Shown: positions 1-6,362, numbered from the stretch's first letter. The stretch: DNA of 6,442 nt from Spirochaetaceae bacterium (GCA_003552745.1 PUOG01000137.1:1-6442), one strand, 5' to 3'. Notes: a model not told the origin generated them from the letters alone. Translations and numbers: made by a program.

Positions 1-177
1 GATAAGCTGCCCGACAAGCTGCGCTCCGTACTCATCCTGAAGGAGTACGGAGAGCTGAGTTACAAGGAAATAGGCTCCATATTGGGAATCAGCGAAGGCA
101 ACGTGAAGGTTCGCGTGTTTCGTGCTCGCGAACGGCTGTTGGAGTTTCTGAAGGGAGAAGACGTGTATGTGCCCTGA
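1..177 (+). CDS. ECF-type RNA polymerase sigma factor, C-terminal fragment (region 4)
   Basis: This is the last 58 codons of a sigma-70 family protein whose 5' part lies outside the window. The reading frame is open from base 1 to a TGA at 175-177. The residues match sigma region 4: LPDKLRSVLILKEYGELSY, then a helix-turn-helix (KEIGSILGIS), then the recognition segment EGNVKVRVFRARERL. This is the part of an ECF sigma factor that contacts the -35 promoter element. The ECF assignment rests on the short tail after region 4 and on the anti-sigma-like gene that begins inside its last codons, an arrangement typical of sigma/anti-sigma pairs. Family membership is close to certain. The ECF subgroup and target promoters cannot be read from this fragment. 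Confidence 0.92.
   Translation, partial: DKLPDKLRSVLILKEYGELSYKEIGSILGISEGNVKVRVFRARERLLEFLKGEDVYVP
152..157 (+). promoter_or_regulatory. Ribosome binding site of the anti-sigma-like gene, inside the sigma gene
   Basis: AGGGAG ends 9 bases before the ATG at 167. It lies inside the last codons of the sigma factor gene and supports 167 as the start. Its location suggests that translation of the two proteins is coupled. Confidence 0.6.
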
Positions 178-736
178 CGATGAACTGCTGTCTGCCTACT
201 ACGATAATGAGCTCGAGCCGGAAATGGTCGCTTCGGTCGAGGCAAACCTCTCCGATGACCCCGAGTGGCGGGACCGGCTCGAAGAGATACGTGCCGCCAG
301 CCACGCCCTGAGGGCTCAGCCCGAGCCCGATTTCGAATCGGCACAACAACGAGTCTGGGAGCAGCTTCGGACGGCTCGACAGGAAATCCGCGAGCCGGAT
401 GTGTTCCATAGGCGTGTCTCGCTTCCCATGCCGCTCGCCGCGGCAGCTGCGTTCATTCTCCTCGGCGCCGGAGTCCTCATAACCTACCTTGCGATAACAT
501 CCGGGGTCGTACAGACGCCGGCGCAGGCTTCTCGTCCGGCGGTCGACCGCGAAGTGACCGTGCGTCTCGACGATCCGGATGAGGTCGGTGCACTGCTTCA
601 GGCGTTGGATGCCAGAGACCAGGTGAGGCAGGTAACGATCGAGATGCCGGAGAACGCCCGCTTCGCCTATCAGGGCGAGGCGCGGCTGATACGGGCACAA
701 GATGCCGATTTCCGGGTGCGCGGGGGTGCTCCTTAA
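167..736 (+). CDS. Single-pass membrane anti-sigma factor-like protein without zinc motif
   Basis: This 189-residue protein is probably the membrane anti-sigma factor that holds the upstream ECF sigma factor inactive. Residues 1-70 are cytoplasmic, acidic and helical, and resemble an anti-sigma domain (MCPDDELLSAYYDNEL, then VEANLSDDPEWRDRL). Residues about 88-110 form one transmembrane helix (PLAAAAAFILLGAGVLITYL). Residues about 111-189 would be periplasmic, a small alternating-pattern domain I do not recognise. In zinc-containing anti-sigma domains the second segment carries HxxxCxxC. Here those positions are Asn27, Asp31 and Trp34, so zinc binding through this motif is not expected, as in RseA-type proteins. 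Cys2 is the only residue reminiscent of a zinc ligand. The start overlaps the sigma gene by 11 bases, and the stop shares one base with the next start (TAATG). The anti-sigma role is inferred from position, topology and N-terminal similarity. Confidence 0.8.
   Translation: MCPDDELLSAYYDNELEPEMVASVEANLSDDPEWRDRLEEIRAASHALRAQPEPDFESAQQRVWEQLRTARQEIREPDVFHRRVSLPMPLAAAAAFILLGAGVLITYLAITSGVVQTPAQASRPAVDREVTVRLDDPDEVGALLQALDARDQVRQVTIEMPENARFAYQGEARLIRAQDADFRVRGGAP
722..728 (+). promoter_or_regulatory. Ribosome binding site-like GGGGGTG before the exported-protein gene
   Basis: GGGGGTG lies 7 bases before the ATG at 736, within the last codons of the anti-sigma-like gene. Together with the TAATG stop/start overlap it supports the start at 736 and suggests coupled translation. 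Confidence 0.45.
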
Positions 737-1242
737 TGCGAGCCAACAGGCGGTCTACTGTGCTGCGGTCATTGGCCGCAGCGGCGATTCTACTGAACGC
801 CGCCCCAGCCGCTTATTCGTTCGATCTCGAGGATGCACTCGAGCTCCTGCACGATCGGGCGTTGGTAGTCGAGATAGTCGCGCGAGTCACCGAGAACGGA
901 CATGAAACGGTCTGGAACATGGAGCTTACCGAGCTTACCATCTCCGGACGTGCGGTGCAGGTAGAGCTCGAGGGCGGTGGGCTCGTGCTGAAGGTTCAGT
1001 TTACTCCCTATCAGGACGAGGACCGTCTCATTCTTGTGGCGCAGGGGCAGACATGGCTCGGCTCGAGTGAAACCGAGGAGGTAACCTATCGCTCCGCGTA
1101 CGAGAGCATACCGATATCGTTGGGCGAACCGGTGCTTTTCTTCCCCCTCGGAACGGCGCCATCAGAGGAGCACGCCGAGAACGTGTTGAATGTTGAGCTC
1201 GAGATCAAAGTCGAGCCGTTTCAGCCGCGAACCGAACGGTAG
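736..1242 (+). CDS. Small exported protein of unknown function, third gene of the sigma operon
   Basis: This 168-residue protein matches no family I recognise. Its N terminus is a clear export signal: basic residues (RANRR, R11), a hydrophobic stretch at about 12-27, and a plausible signal-peptidase site after Ala26-Tyr-Ser28. There is no lipobox cysteine, and the protein has no cysteine at all. The mature part is acidic and rich in alternating hydrophobic/polar stretches (VEIVARV, VQVELEGGGLVLKVQF, DRLILVAQ, LNVELEIKVE), suggesting a single beta-sandwich-like domain in the periplasm or on the envelope. A distinctive segment is GEPVLFFPLG at 130-139. The gene starts on the last base of the upstream stop codon and ends 3 bases before the next start, so it is firmly within the operon. 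By context it may partner the anti-sigma protein's outer domain or the IPT/transglutaminase-like protein. This is inference only. Confidence 0.85.
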   Translation: MRANRRSTVLRSLAAAAILLNAAPAAYSFDLEDALELLHDRALVVEIVARVTENGHETVWNMELTELTISGRAVQVELEGGGLVLKVQFTPYQDEDRLILVAQGQTWLGSSETEEVTYRSAYESIPISLGEPVLFFPLGTAPSEEHAENVLNVELEIKVEPFQPRTER

Positions 1243-1245
1243 CGA

Positions 1246-2859
1246 ATGCCTGCGTTTTCTCGACGGCCGGCGATCGCTGTTCCGGCCCTCATCCTCCTGC
1301 TTCTGATTGCAGCCACTTCACTATTGCTATTTTTCTCCGATCGAGGTCCGAGAATTGATGGTCTTGATCCATCGGTTGGCGCCGACGGTGAGGTCGTCAC
1401 AATCACCGGTCACAACTTCGGCGACGATCGCGGTGCCTCATCGGTACGGATTGCCGGCCGGCGACTAACCGCGTCGCGTTACCTCAGTTGGAGCGACAGC
1501 GAAATCTCGTTTACCCTGCCCGAGTTCTCGGAGTCCGGTCTGGTTGTTGTCTCCACCGATAGCGGGGAAAGCGAGGGAGTGCTCCTGCGTCATCGCGACG
1601 AGGTTCCCCGTGCCGGCGGCGAGGGACGGACGACCGCCCAGGTTTCCGGCTTTTCGCCCGGAGATCCGGCCGTCGGCGATATACTCGTTATCGCCGGAGA
1701 CGGTTTCGGCGAGCGTCGAGCAGGCGCCGAGGTGGAGTTCACCGGGCTCGACGGAGCGTCGGTTCGACCGGCTCCGGACGATTACGCGTACGACTACTGG
1801 TCACCGAACGAGATACGAGTTCGGGTTCCGCCGGGAGCGTCGAGCGGTCCGGTTTGGCTTATCTTCCCCGGCGTGAACGAGAGTGAGCGTTATTCGGTCG
1901 GCAGCGTCGAAGTTCGTCGGGTGGGAGGTGAGAAACGGCTCGGTGATCGACTGCAGAGCATCGTTGAACGGAATCTGAGGATACGGGGGGTGCAGGGGCA
2001 CGGAGACGACGGCAGACTCCTGTTCTGGATGCCGCGTGTGCCGGACCGAGTTCAGCAGAGGGCGGCGCAGGTTCTCTCCGAGAACGGGCCGCACCCGCTG
2101 TCGCTCGACGATGAGATGCTCCTGTACGAGTGGCCGGCAAACCGCGCCGGCGCACGTGTCGGTATTCGTCGAAACGAGCTTTTCGAACGGGCTGCCGTCA
2201 CCAGCGAGCTCAGTACCGGATCGGTGCGTACGACGTACGACACCGACTGGGAGCTCTATCGCCGCTTCACCTCGTTGCGAGAGGGGTTATCCGTGAATGA
2301 GCAGGTTGTGGAAGCGAACGCATCTGCCGCCGCTTCGAACAATCCGCTGCAATTCGCGCGAAATCTCTACTCATGGATGGCTTCAAACGTGGAATGGAGC
2401 GAGGACGGGAGCTCCGACGTTGTCGAGGTACTCAAATCCGGTCGCGGTAACTCCGCCGGTATTGCCGACGCCTTCGTCGCCATCCTGCGTGCCGGTGGTG
2501 TCCCTGCTCGACCGGTGCGTGGTGTATTGGTTCTCGAACCCGGAGAGATGCCGTTTTACAGTTGGGCGGAGTTCTTCCTGAGCGGATTCGGCTGGGTGCC
2601 TGTTGACCTCGCGCGTGTCTCGGGAGCAGGCGAACACTACGGGGTCGGAGAGACTCTTTCGCTCGGAGAGCTGGACGAGCGCGTCATAGAGTTTCGAGCG
2701 GGAATACCGGTGACCCCGATCTTCCATCCGGATGCTATACGGCACCGTGATGTCGGATTCTATGCGCCGCGGACGATCGTGTACGAAATGCAATCGGGAT
2801 CGATCTCCGACCTCGACTGGCCGAATCCGGTATTGCTCGGCACGCGAGAGGTCGATTGA
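1246..2859 (+). CDS. Membrane-anchored IPT/TIG-domain protein with a catalytically degenerate transglutaminase-like domain
   Basis: This 537-residue protein has a hydrophobic N-terminal segment at about 8-30, probably a signal anchor placing the rest outside the inner membrane. Two IPT/TIG immunoglobulin-like domains follow, at about 35-114 (PRIDGLDPSVGADGEVVTI, GHNFGDD) and 131-219 (VSGFSPGDPAVGDILVIAG, DGFGE). A linker region spans about 220-355. A transglutaminase-like core lies at about 365-456. In active members of that core the triad sits in GxC, HxW and GWVPVDP-type motifs. Here they read GNSAGIADAF (Ser403 in place of Cys), YSWAEFF (Tyr438 in place of His) and GWVPVDLA (Asp454 retained). 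The fold signature is otherwise good, including the AILRAGGVPARPVRG helix-strand after the nucleophile position. The likely role is therefore binding or scaffolding rather than peptidase or crosslinking activity. The gene follows the exported-protein gene by 3 bases with no clear ribosome site, so translation may depend on reinitiation. It is the last gene of the sigma operon. Confidence 0.85.
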   Translation: MPAFSRRPAIAVPALILLLLIAATSLLLFFSDRGPRIDGLDPSVGADGEVVTITGHNFGDDRGASSVRIAGRRLTASRYLSWSDSEISFTLPEFSESGLVVVSTDSGESEGVLLRHRDEVPRAGGEGRTTAQVSGFSPGDPAVGDILVIAGDGFGERRAGAEVEFTGLDGASVRPAPDDYAYDYWSPNEIRVRVPPGASSGPVWLIFPGVNESERYSVGSVEVRRVGGEKRLGDRLQSIVERNLRIRGVQGHGDDGRLLFWMPRVPDRVQQRAAQVLSENGPHPLSLDDEMLLYEWPANRAGARVGIRRNELFERAAVTSELSTGSVRTTYDTDWELYRRFTSLREGLSVNEQVVEANASAAASNNPLQFARNLYSWMASNVEWSEDGSSDVVEVLKSGRGNSAGIADAFVAILRAGGVPARPVRGVLVLEPGEMPFYSWAEFFLSGFGWVPVDLARVSGAGEHYGVGETLSLGELDERVIEFRAGIPVTPIFHPDAIRHRDVGFYAPRTIVYEMQSGSISDLDWPNPVLLGTREVD

Positions 2860-2888
2860 GTCCCCGGCGAATCGGACTATTCCCGCCG
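2860..2888. other. Convergent gene junction with a weak imperfect hairpin
   Basis: Only 17 bases (2860-2876) separate the stop of the IPT/transglutaminase-like gene from the stop of the chemoreceptor gene on the other strand. Bases 2865-2872 (CGGCGAAT) can pair with 2879-2881 plus 2884-2888 (ATT and CGCCG), with a two-base bulge and a six-base loop. The stem includes part of the chemoreceptor stop codon. No T-run follows on either strand, so this is not a convincing intrinsic terminator. Transcripts from the two sides may overlap. Confidence 0.25.
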
Positions 2889-4832
2889 ATCGTCATCGCG
2901 CAGGGTAATGCCCATTTCCTCGCCATCGACCTCGCTCGAATCGCTCTGCGCGACATCGGTCGGGCTGGTTTCGTGCGACGCGGCGCTCGTGGAGAAGATG
3001 TGGAAGGTTTCCAGCAATTGCTGCAACTCCTGCACCCGTTCGCGGTTCTGATTGCTTGTGTTGTTCGTGACCACCATGCTTTCGAGAATCTCGTTGGCAC
3101 CGCGTTGAATCTCGCCGACGCCGTTCGTCACCTCGGCGGAAACGCTCGCGGCGCTTTCCATGGCTTCCCGTATTTCGTCGCTTCTGCGCGCCATTTCTTC
3201 GGCATCGTGCGAGATGCTCTCGGTGCTTTCGGTTACCTCGCTGCTCGACGCGAGCACCTCGCCGCTTCCGCAAGCGAGCTCCTGCATGCTCTGTGAGATT
3301 TCGGCGAGAGCGTTCGACAGCGACGCCATCTCGTTCTGGATCTCTTCAAATGCTGCCGCAGAGTGATCGCTCGACTGAAGCGCTTCCCGGATCCTGTCGG
3401 TGATATCCCGCAGATTCTCATCGATGCGAGCGGCGTTTTCGCTTGTGCTCTCGGCAAGCTTTCGGATCTCTTCGGCCACGACGGCGAATCCTCTGCCCGC
3501 GTCGCCGGCGTGCGCACTCTCTATCGCAGCGTTCATCGAGAGGAGATGAGTCTGCTCGCTGACACTGTTGATGATCTCGGTTATCTCGAGCATATCGTCG
3601 ATCGCCTGTGAGATCGAGCGGATAATATCGTTGGTGCCGGTGATCTTCTCGGCGCCGCGGTCGACGGTCTCGGTCAGTTCATCGGCCCGACGCTTTCTCT
3701 CCTTCGCAAGGTTCGCGACGTTGCCGACGTTCGCATTCATCTGTTCAATAGAGCTCGAGACGGTTGCCATATTGTCGGCCTGCCGTCCGATCCGATCGCG
3801 AAGGGTGCGTACGTTCTCGTCGATCGAGCCGACATTCTTCGCCGACGAGGAGATACTCTCATCCAGCGTGTGAAACTGGTTCCGGATATTTTCGATGTTT
3901 GATGTGATCTCATTGAGCGCTGATGTCGCTTCCTCGGTGGAGGCGCCGAGATCGTTTTGAAGCGCGTCCGCCTGAACGACGGCAGCCTGAACTGCGGCGA
4001 AGAACCCGGAAATAGAGGCGATTACGCGATTCACATTCCGGCTGAGCTCGCCGATATCATCTTTGCCCTGGTCGGACGAGGAAACGGTGAAATCGCGTTC
4101 GGCAAGTCGGTCTATGACACCGGCGAGATCCAGAATTCGGTGGGTAAAGCGCCGTGTAAAGAGGACGAGAAAGAGTGACCCTGCGACAATCACTGCCATG
4201 GTTATGCTCAGCGAGACGATGAGGTTCTGTCGCATGACCGCCGCTGCGTTGAGCGCGATCGTGTCAACGAGCTCACCGAGTGTTTCGACGATGAAGTCCG
4301 CTCCGATCGCGATCGCGTGGTCGATAGTATTCTCGACACCGATCGCGTCGCCAACGAGAGGCGCTCTTTCACCTTCCTCCTCGCGAAGCTCGTAGCTCAT
4401 GCGTGTTATGCCCTGAAGAGCGACGCCGGCCGGTAGCTCGGCCGCAAGCAGGCGTTCGACTCCACGTTCAGCCCGTTCGAAGTCTTCTCCGATACGGTTC
4501 CACGCACTCAGCGCTGCCTCGGCGCGGGCGGCGAGGGCGTCCGGAAGCCGGTGCCATTCCGGGTGCTCGGCCAGCCGTTTCATCGCCCGCTGGGCACGCT
4601 CGTGCCGGTCGAGATAGTCGTCATATGCTATCTCGAGCGAGCCGCGCGAAATGAGCAGATTCTGCGTATAACGCATCGCGAGGTTTGTTTCGCGAATCGC
4701 CCGGTGTGCGGTATCGGCGATTCCGTAGAGCGCCTGAGCGTTCACGGCCGTCCATGCCAGAAAGCCGATACTGACTATGAATCCGGCCATAATCGTTATG
4801 AACGCCGCGCTGAGCTTTGTCGATATCTTCAT
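2877..4832 (-). CDS. Methyl-accepting chemotaxis protein (transmembrane chemoreceptor)
   Basis: This 651-residue chemoreceptor would control the CheA kinase through CheW in the inner membrane. TM1 is at about 9-30, followed by a roughly 170-residue helical, charged sensing region (31-202) with no recognisable ligand motif. TM2 is at about 203-226. A HAMP linker follows at about 227-279 (ILDLAGVIDRLAERDF, DDIGELSRNVNRV). The long cytoplasmic coiled coil runs from about 300 to 610, with its hairpin tip at 426-445 (EQTHLLSMNAAIESAHAGD), then GRGFAVVAEEIRKLAE. The C terminus is a disordered acidic tail (SSEVDGEEM, DDDRRE) with no NWETF-type CheR/CheB tethering pentapeptide. I chose the ATG at 4832 because MKISTKLSAAF leads straight into TM1. 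An in-frame ATG at 4964 would add 44 residues that look non-native and cover the promoter region. The ribosome site is weak (GAG, 7 bases upstream). The gene stands alone, divergent from glyA. The ligand is unknown. Confidence 0.95.
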   Translation of the reverse strand: MKISTKLSAAFITIMAGFIVSIGFLAWTAVNAQALYGIADTAHRAIRETNLAMRYTQNLLISRGSLEIAYDDYLDRHERAQRAMKRLAEHPEWHRLPDALAARAEAALSAWNRIGEDFERAERGVERLLAAELPAGVALQGITRMSYELREEEGERAPLVGDAIGVENTIDHAIAIGADFIVETLGELVDTIALNAAAVMRQNLIVSLSITMAVIVAGSLFLVLFTRRFTHRILDLAGVIDRLAERDFTVSSSDQGKDDIGELSRNVNRVIASISGFFAAVQAAVVQADALQNDLGASTEEATSALNEITSNIENIRNQFHTLDESISSSAKNVGSIDENVRTLRDRIGRQADNMATVSSSIEQMNANVGNVANLAKERKRRADELTETVDRGAEKITGTNDIIRSISQAIDDMLEITEIINSVSEQTHLLSMNAAIESAHAGDAGRGFAVVAEEIRKLAESTSENAARIDENLRDITDRIREALQSSDHSAAAFEEIQNEMASLSNALAEISQSMQELACGSGEVLASSSEVTESTESISHDAEEMARRSDEIREAMESAASVSAEVTNGVGEIQRGANEILESMVVTNNTSNQNRERVQELQQLLETFHIFSTSAASHETSPTDVAQSDSSEVDGEEMGITLRDDDRRE

Positions 4833-4852
4833 GGCAACACTCGATATCCTGT

Positions 4853-4881
4853 ATTGTAGGAGTCCGTCAGACTGCCTGCAA
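4853..4881 (-). promoter_or_regulatory. Predicted sigma-70-type promoter of the chemoreceptor gene
   Basis: Read on the minus strand, TTGCAG (4881-4876) is followed by a 17-base spacer and TACAAT (4858-4853). The -10 matches five of six consensus bases and the -35 three of six, at the ideal spacing. Transcription would start near 4846, giving a leader of about 14 bases before the ATG at 4832. No sigma-28-type chemotaxis promoter was seen. Confidence 0.5.
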
Positions 4882-4908
4882 GCCGCCCGCCGATACCCGA
4901 CCAAACGG

Positions 4909-4931
4909 GTCACGTTGACACTGTCAGTGAC
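4909..4931. promoter_or_regulatory. Overlapping dyad symmetry in the glyA promoter, candidate operator
   Basis: TGACA-C-TGTCA (4916-4926) and CACTG-T-CAGTG (4919-4929) are both perfect inverted repeats. GTCAC (4909-4913) and GTGAC (4927-4931) flank them. The cluster covers the -35 element and the start of the spacer of the glyA promoter, where a bound repressor would block polymerase. The regulator is unknown, and it does not look like the E. coli PurR box. Chance symmetry is possible at this length. Confidence 0.35.
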
Positions 4932-4943
4932 GTTCCCTATTCT
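4915..4943 (+). promoter_or_regulatory. Predicted sigma-70-type promoter of glyA
   Basis: TTGACA (4915-4920), a perfect -35, is followed by a 17-base spacer and TATTCT (4938-4943), which matches four of six -10 bases. Transcription would start near 4950, leaving a leader of about 15 bases that contains the ribosome site. Confidence 0.6.
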
Positions 4944-4953
4944 TGAACGACAC

Positions 4954-4960
4954 AGGGTGG
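4954..4960 (+). promoter_or_regulatory. Ribosome binding site of glyA
   Basis: AGGGTGG lies 4 bases before the ATG at 4965. It favours this start over the in-frame ATG at codon 9 (4989), which lacks a comparable site. Confidence 0.5.
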
Positions 4961-4964
4961 ACAC

Positions 4965-6278
4965 ATGTCAGAGAGTACTATTGAGACGATGGAATCTGTG
5001 CTGAGCACAGTCGACCCCGAACTGGCTGAGGCGGTTTCGCTGGAAGAACGTCGACAGCTCGAGAAGATCGAGCTCATAGCCAGCGAGAATTTCGCTCCAA
5101 AAGCCGTTCTTGACGCTGCGGCGACGGTGTTGACCAACAAGTACGCCGAGGGGTACCCGGGCAAGCGGTACTACGGCGGTTGCGAGTTCGTGGATATCGC
5201 CGAGGACCTCGCTCGCGATCGTGCGAAAGAGCTCTTCGGCGCCGAACATGTGAACGTGCAGCCCCATTCGGGCAGTAACGCGAATATGGCGGTCTATTTC
5301 ACACTTCTCCAACCGGGCGATACCGTCATGGGGCTCGATCTCTCGCACGGAGGGCACCTCACCCACGGGGCGAAGGTGAACTTCTCGGGGCAGCTCTACC
5401 GGGTGGTCACGTACGGAGTCAATCGTGAATCCGAGCGTTTCGACTACGACGAGATCGCGCGTATCGCACATGAAGAGAAGCCGAACATGATCGTGTGCGG
5501 GGCGAGCGCGTACTCTCGTGCGATAGATTTCGCCCGTTTTCGCGCGATTGCCGATGAGGTTGGCGCGTATCTCGTAACCGATATGGCGCACATTGCCGGT
5601 CTGGTGGCAGTCGGCGTGCACCCGTCACCGGTGCAGCACTCGCATTTCACCATGACGACGACACACAAGACGTTACGCGGTCCGCGCGGCGGGCTGGTCT
5701 TGATCGGATCAGACGGTGAGAACGATCGCGGCATTGTGGCACCGAAGTCCGGCCGTACAAAGCGTTGGTCGGAACTTCTCGATGCGGCGGTAATGCCCGG
5801 CGTACAGGGCGGCCCGCTTATGCATATTGTTGCCGCGAAGGCGGTCGCATTTCGACTCGCCGCGGACGAGTCATTCAAAAAGTATCAGAAACAGGTCGTA
5901 CGGAATGCCGCTCGACTCGCGAAAGCGCTCTCGGATGCCGGCGGCCGGATCGTCTCCGGCGGTACCGACAATCACCTCTTTCTGCTCGACGTAACCCCGT
6001 TTGGTCTCAGCGGCAAGAAGGCGGAAACAGCGCTCGACGCGGCGAATATCACCGTGAACAAAAACGGAATTCCGTTCGACGAAAAGAGTCCGCTGGTCAC
6101 TTCAGGTATTCGCATCGGTTCGCCGGCGGTTACCACCCGTGGAATGGATGAAGAGGATATGGACACGATCGCCGGATTCATCATTGATGTGCTGAAGTCG
6201 GGCGGCGATGAGAGTACCGTGCAGCGGGTCGCCGGCGAGGTGAAGCAGTTCACCTCACACTTCCCGCTCTTTGCCTGA
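4965..6278 (+). CDS. glyA: Serine hydroxymethyltransferase
   Basis: This 437-residue cytoplasmic PLP enzyme interconverts serine plus tetrahydrofolate with glycine plus 5,10-methylenetetrahydrofolate, the main supply of one-carbon units. Family signatures occur in order: IELIASENF (36-43), LTNKYAEGYPGKRYYGG (57-72), VNVQPHSGSNAN (97-107), DLSHGGHLTHG (125-135), the PLP-contacting DMAHIAGL (206-213), and TTTHKTLRGPRGG (231-243), in which Lys235 forms the Schiff base. Later come QGGPLMH (281-287), SGGTDNHLFLLD (331-342), NITVNKN (361-367) and SGIRIGSP (380-387) with the substrate-carboxylate Arg383. All key residues I can check are present. Compared with the E. coli enzyme, about 14 extra residues lie between GLVL and AAVMPG (roughly 248-270). 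This feature is also known in Bacteroidetes-type SHMTs. The gene has its own promoter and stands alone, divergent from the chemoreceptor gene. Confidence 0.98.
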   Translation: MSESTIETMESVLSTVDPELAEAVSLEERRQLEKIELIASENFAPKAVLDAAATVLTNKYAEGYPGKRYYGGCEFVDIAEDLARDRAKELFGAEHVNVQPHSGSNANMAVYFTLLQPGDTVMGLDLSHGGHLTHGAKVNFSGQLYRVVTYGVNRESERFDYDEIARIAHEEKPNMIVCGASAYSRAIDFARFRAIADEVGAYLVTDMAHIAGLVAVGVHPSPVQHSHFTMTTTHKTLRGPRGGLVLIGSDGENDRGIVAPKSGRTKRWSELLDAAVMPGVQGGPLMHIVAAKAVAFRLAADESFKKYQKQVVRNAARLAKALSDAGGRIVSGGTDNHLFLLDVTPFGLSGKKAETALDAANITVNKNGIPFDEKSPLVTSGIRIGSPAVTTRGMDEEDMDTIAGFIIDVLKSGGDESTVQRVAGEVKQFTSHFPLFA

Positions 6279-6304
6279 AAGGAAGGCGCACCGTAGACGC
6301 TGAA

Positions 6305-6334
6305 TTGACAAAGAAAATACGCGGCTCCTATACT
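6305..6334 (+). promoter_or_regulatory. Strong predicted promoter upstream of the last, partial gene
   Basis: TTGACA (6305-6310) is a perfect -35. After an 18-base spacer comes TATACT (6329-6334), five of six -10 bases. The start would be near 6341, about 22 bases before the ATG at 6363. The block is AT-rich against GC-rich surroundings, which strengthens the call. I see no hairpin plus T-run between the glyA stop and this promoter, so glyA read-through into the next gene is possible. Confidence 0.65.
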
Positions 6335-6362
6335 TTAGACTTGAAACCTTCTCGCGGGCTGG

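Noticed and set aside
89..700. 203-codon open frame on the minus strand opposite the anti-sigma-like gene
   Set aside because: It is antisense to a gene with clear domain structure and operon coupling. The protein is rich in Arg with no recognisable domain, as expected from the opposite strand of GC-rich DNA.
2383..2793. 136-codon minus-strand frame overlapping the transglutaminase-like domain, considered as a sign that the plus-strand reading is wrong there
   Set aside because: The plus frame continues with recognisable motifs (AILRAGGVPARPVRG, GWVPVD) on both sides of the altered catalytic positions, so no frameshift explains the Ser and Tyr.
4833..4964. A 44-residue N-terminal extension of the chemoreceptor from an upstream ATG at 4964
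   Set aside because: The extra residues would precede TM1 with no signal-like character. They would cover both divergent promoters and leave the two genes without a shared upstream region. The ATG at 4832 fits the standard MCP start, with a short basic lead directly before TM1.
4833..4964. Sigma-28-type flagellar/chemotaxis promoter for the chemoreceptor
   Set aside because: No TAAA plus GCCGATAA-like pair at suitable spacing was found. A sigma-70-like pair fits better.
4968..5621. 217-codon open frame on the minus strand inside glyA
   Set aside because: It lies entirely opposite the well-conserved SHMT sequence and shows no family features.
6279..6304. Possible terminator after glyA
   Set aside because: Only a three-base GCG/CGC pairing was visible and no T-run follows.
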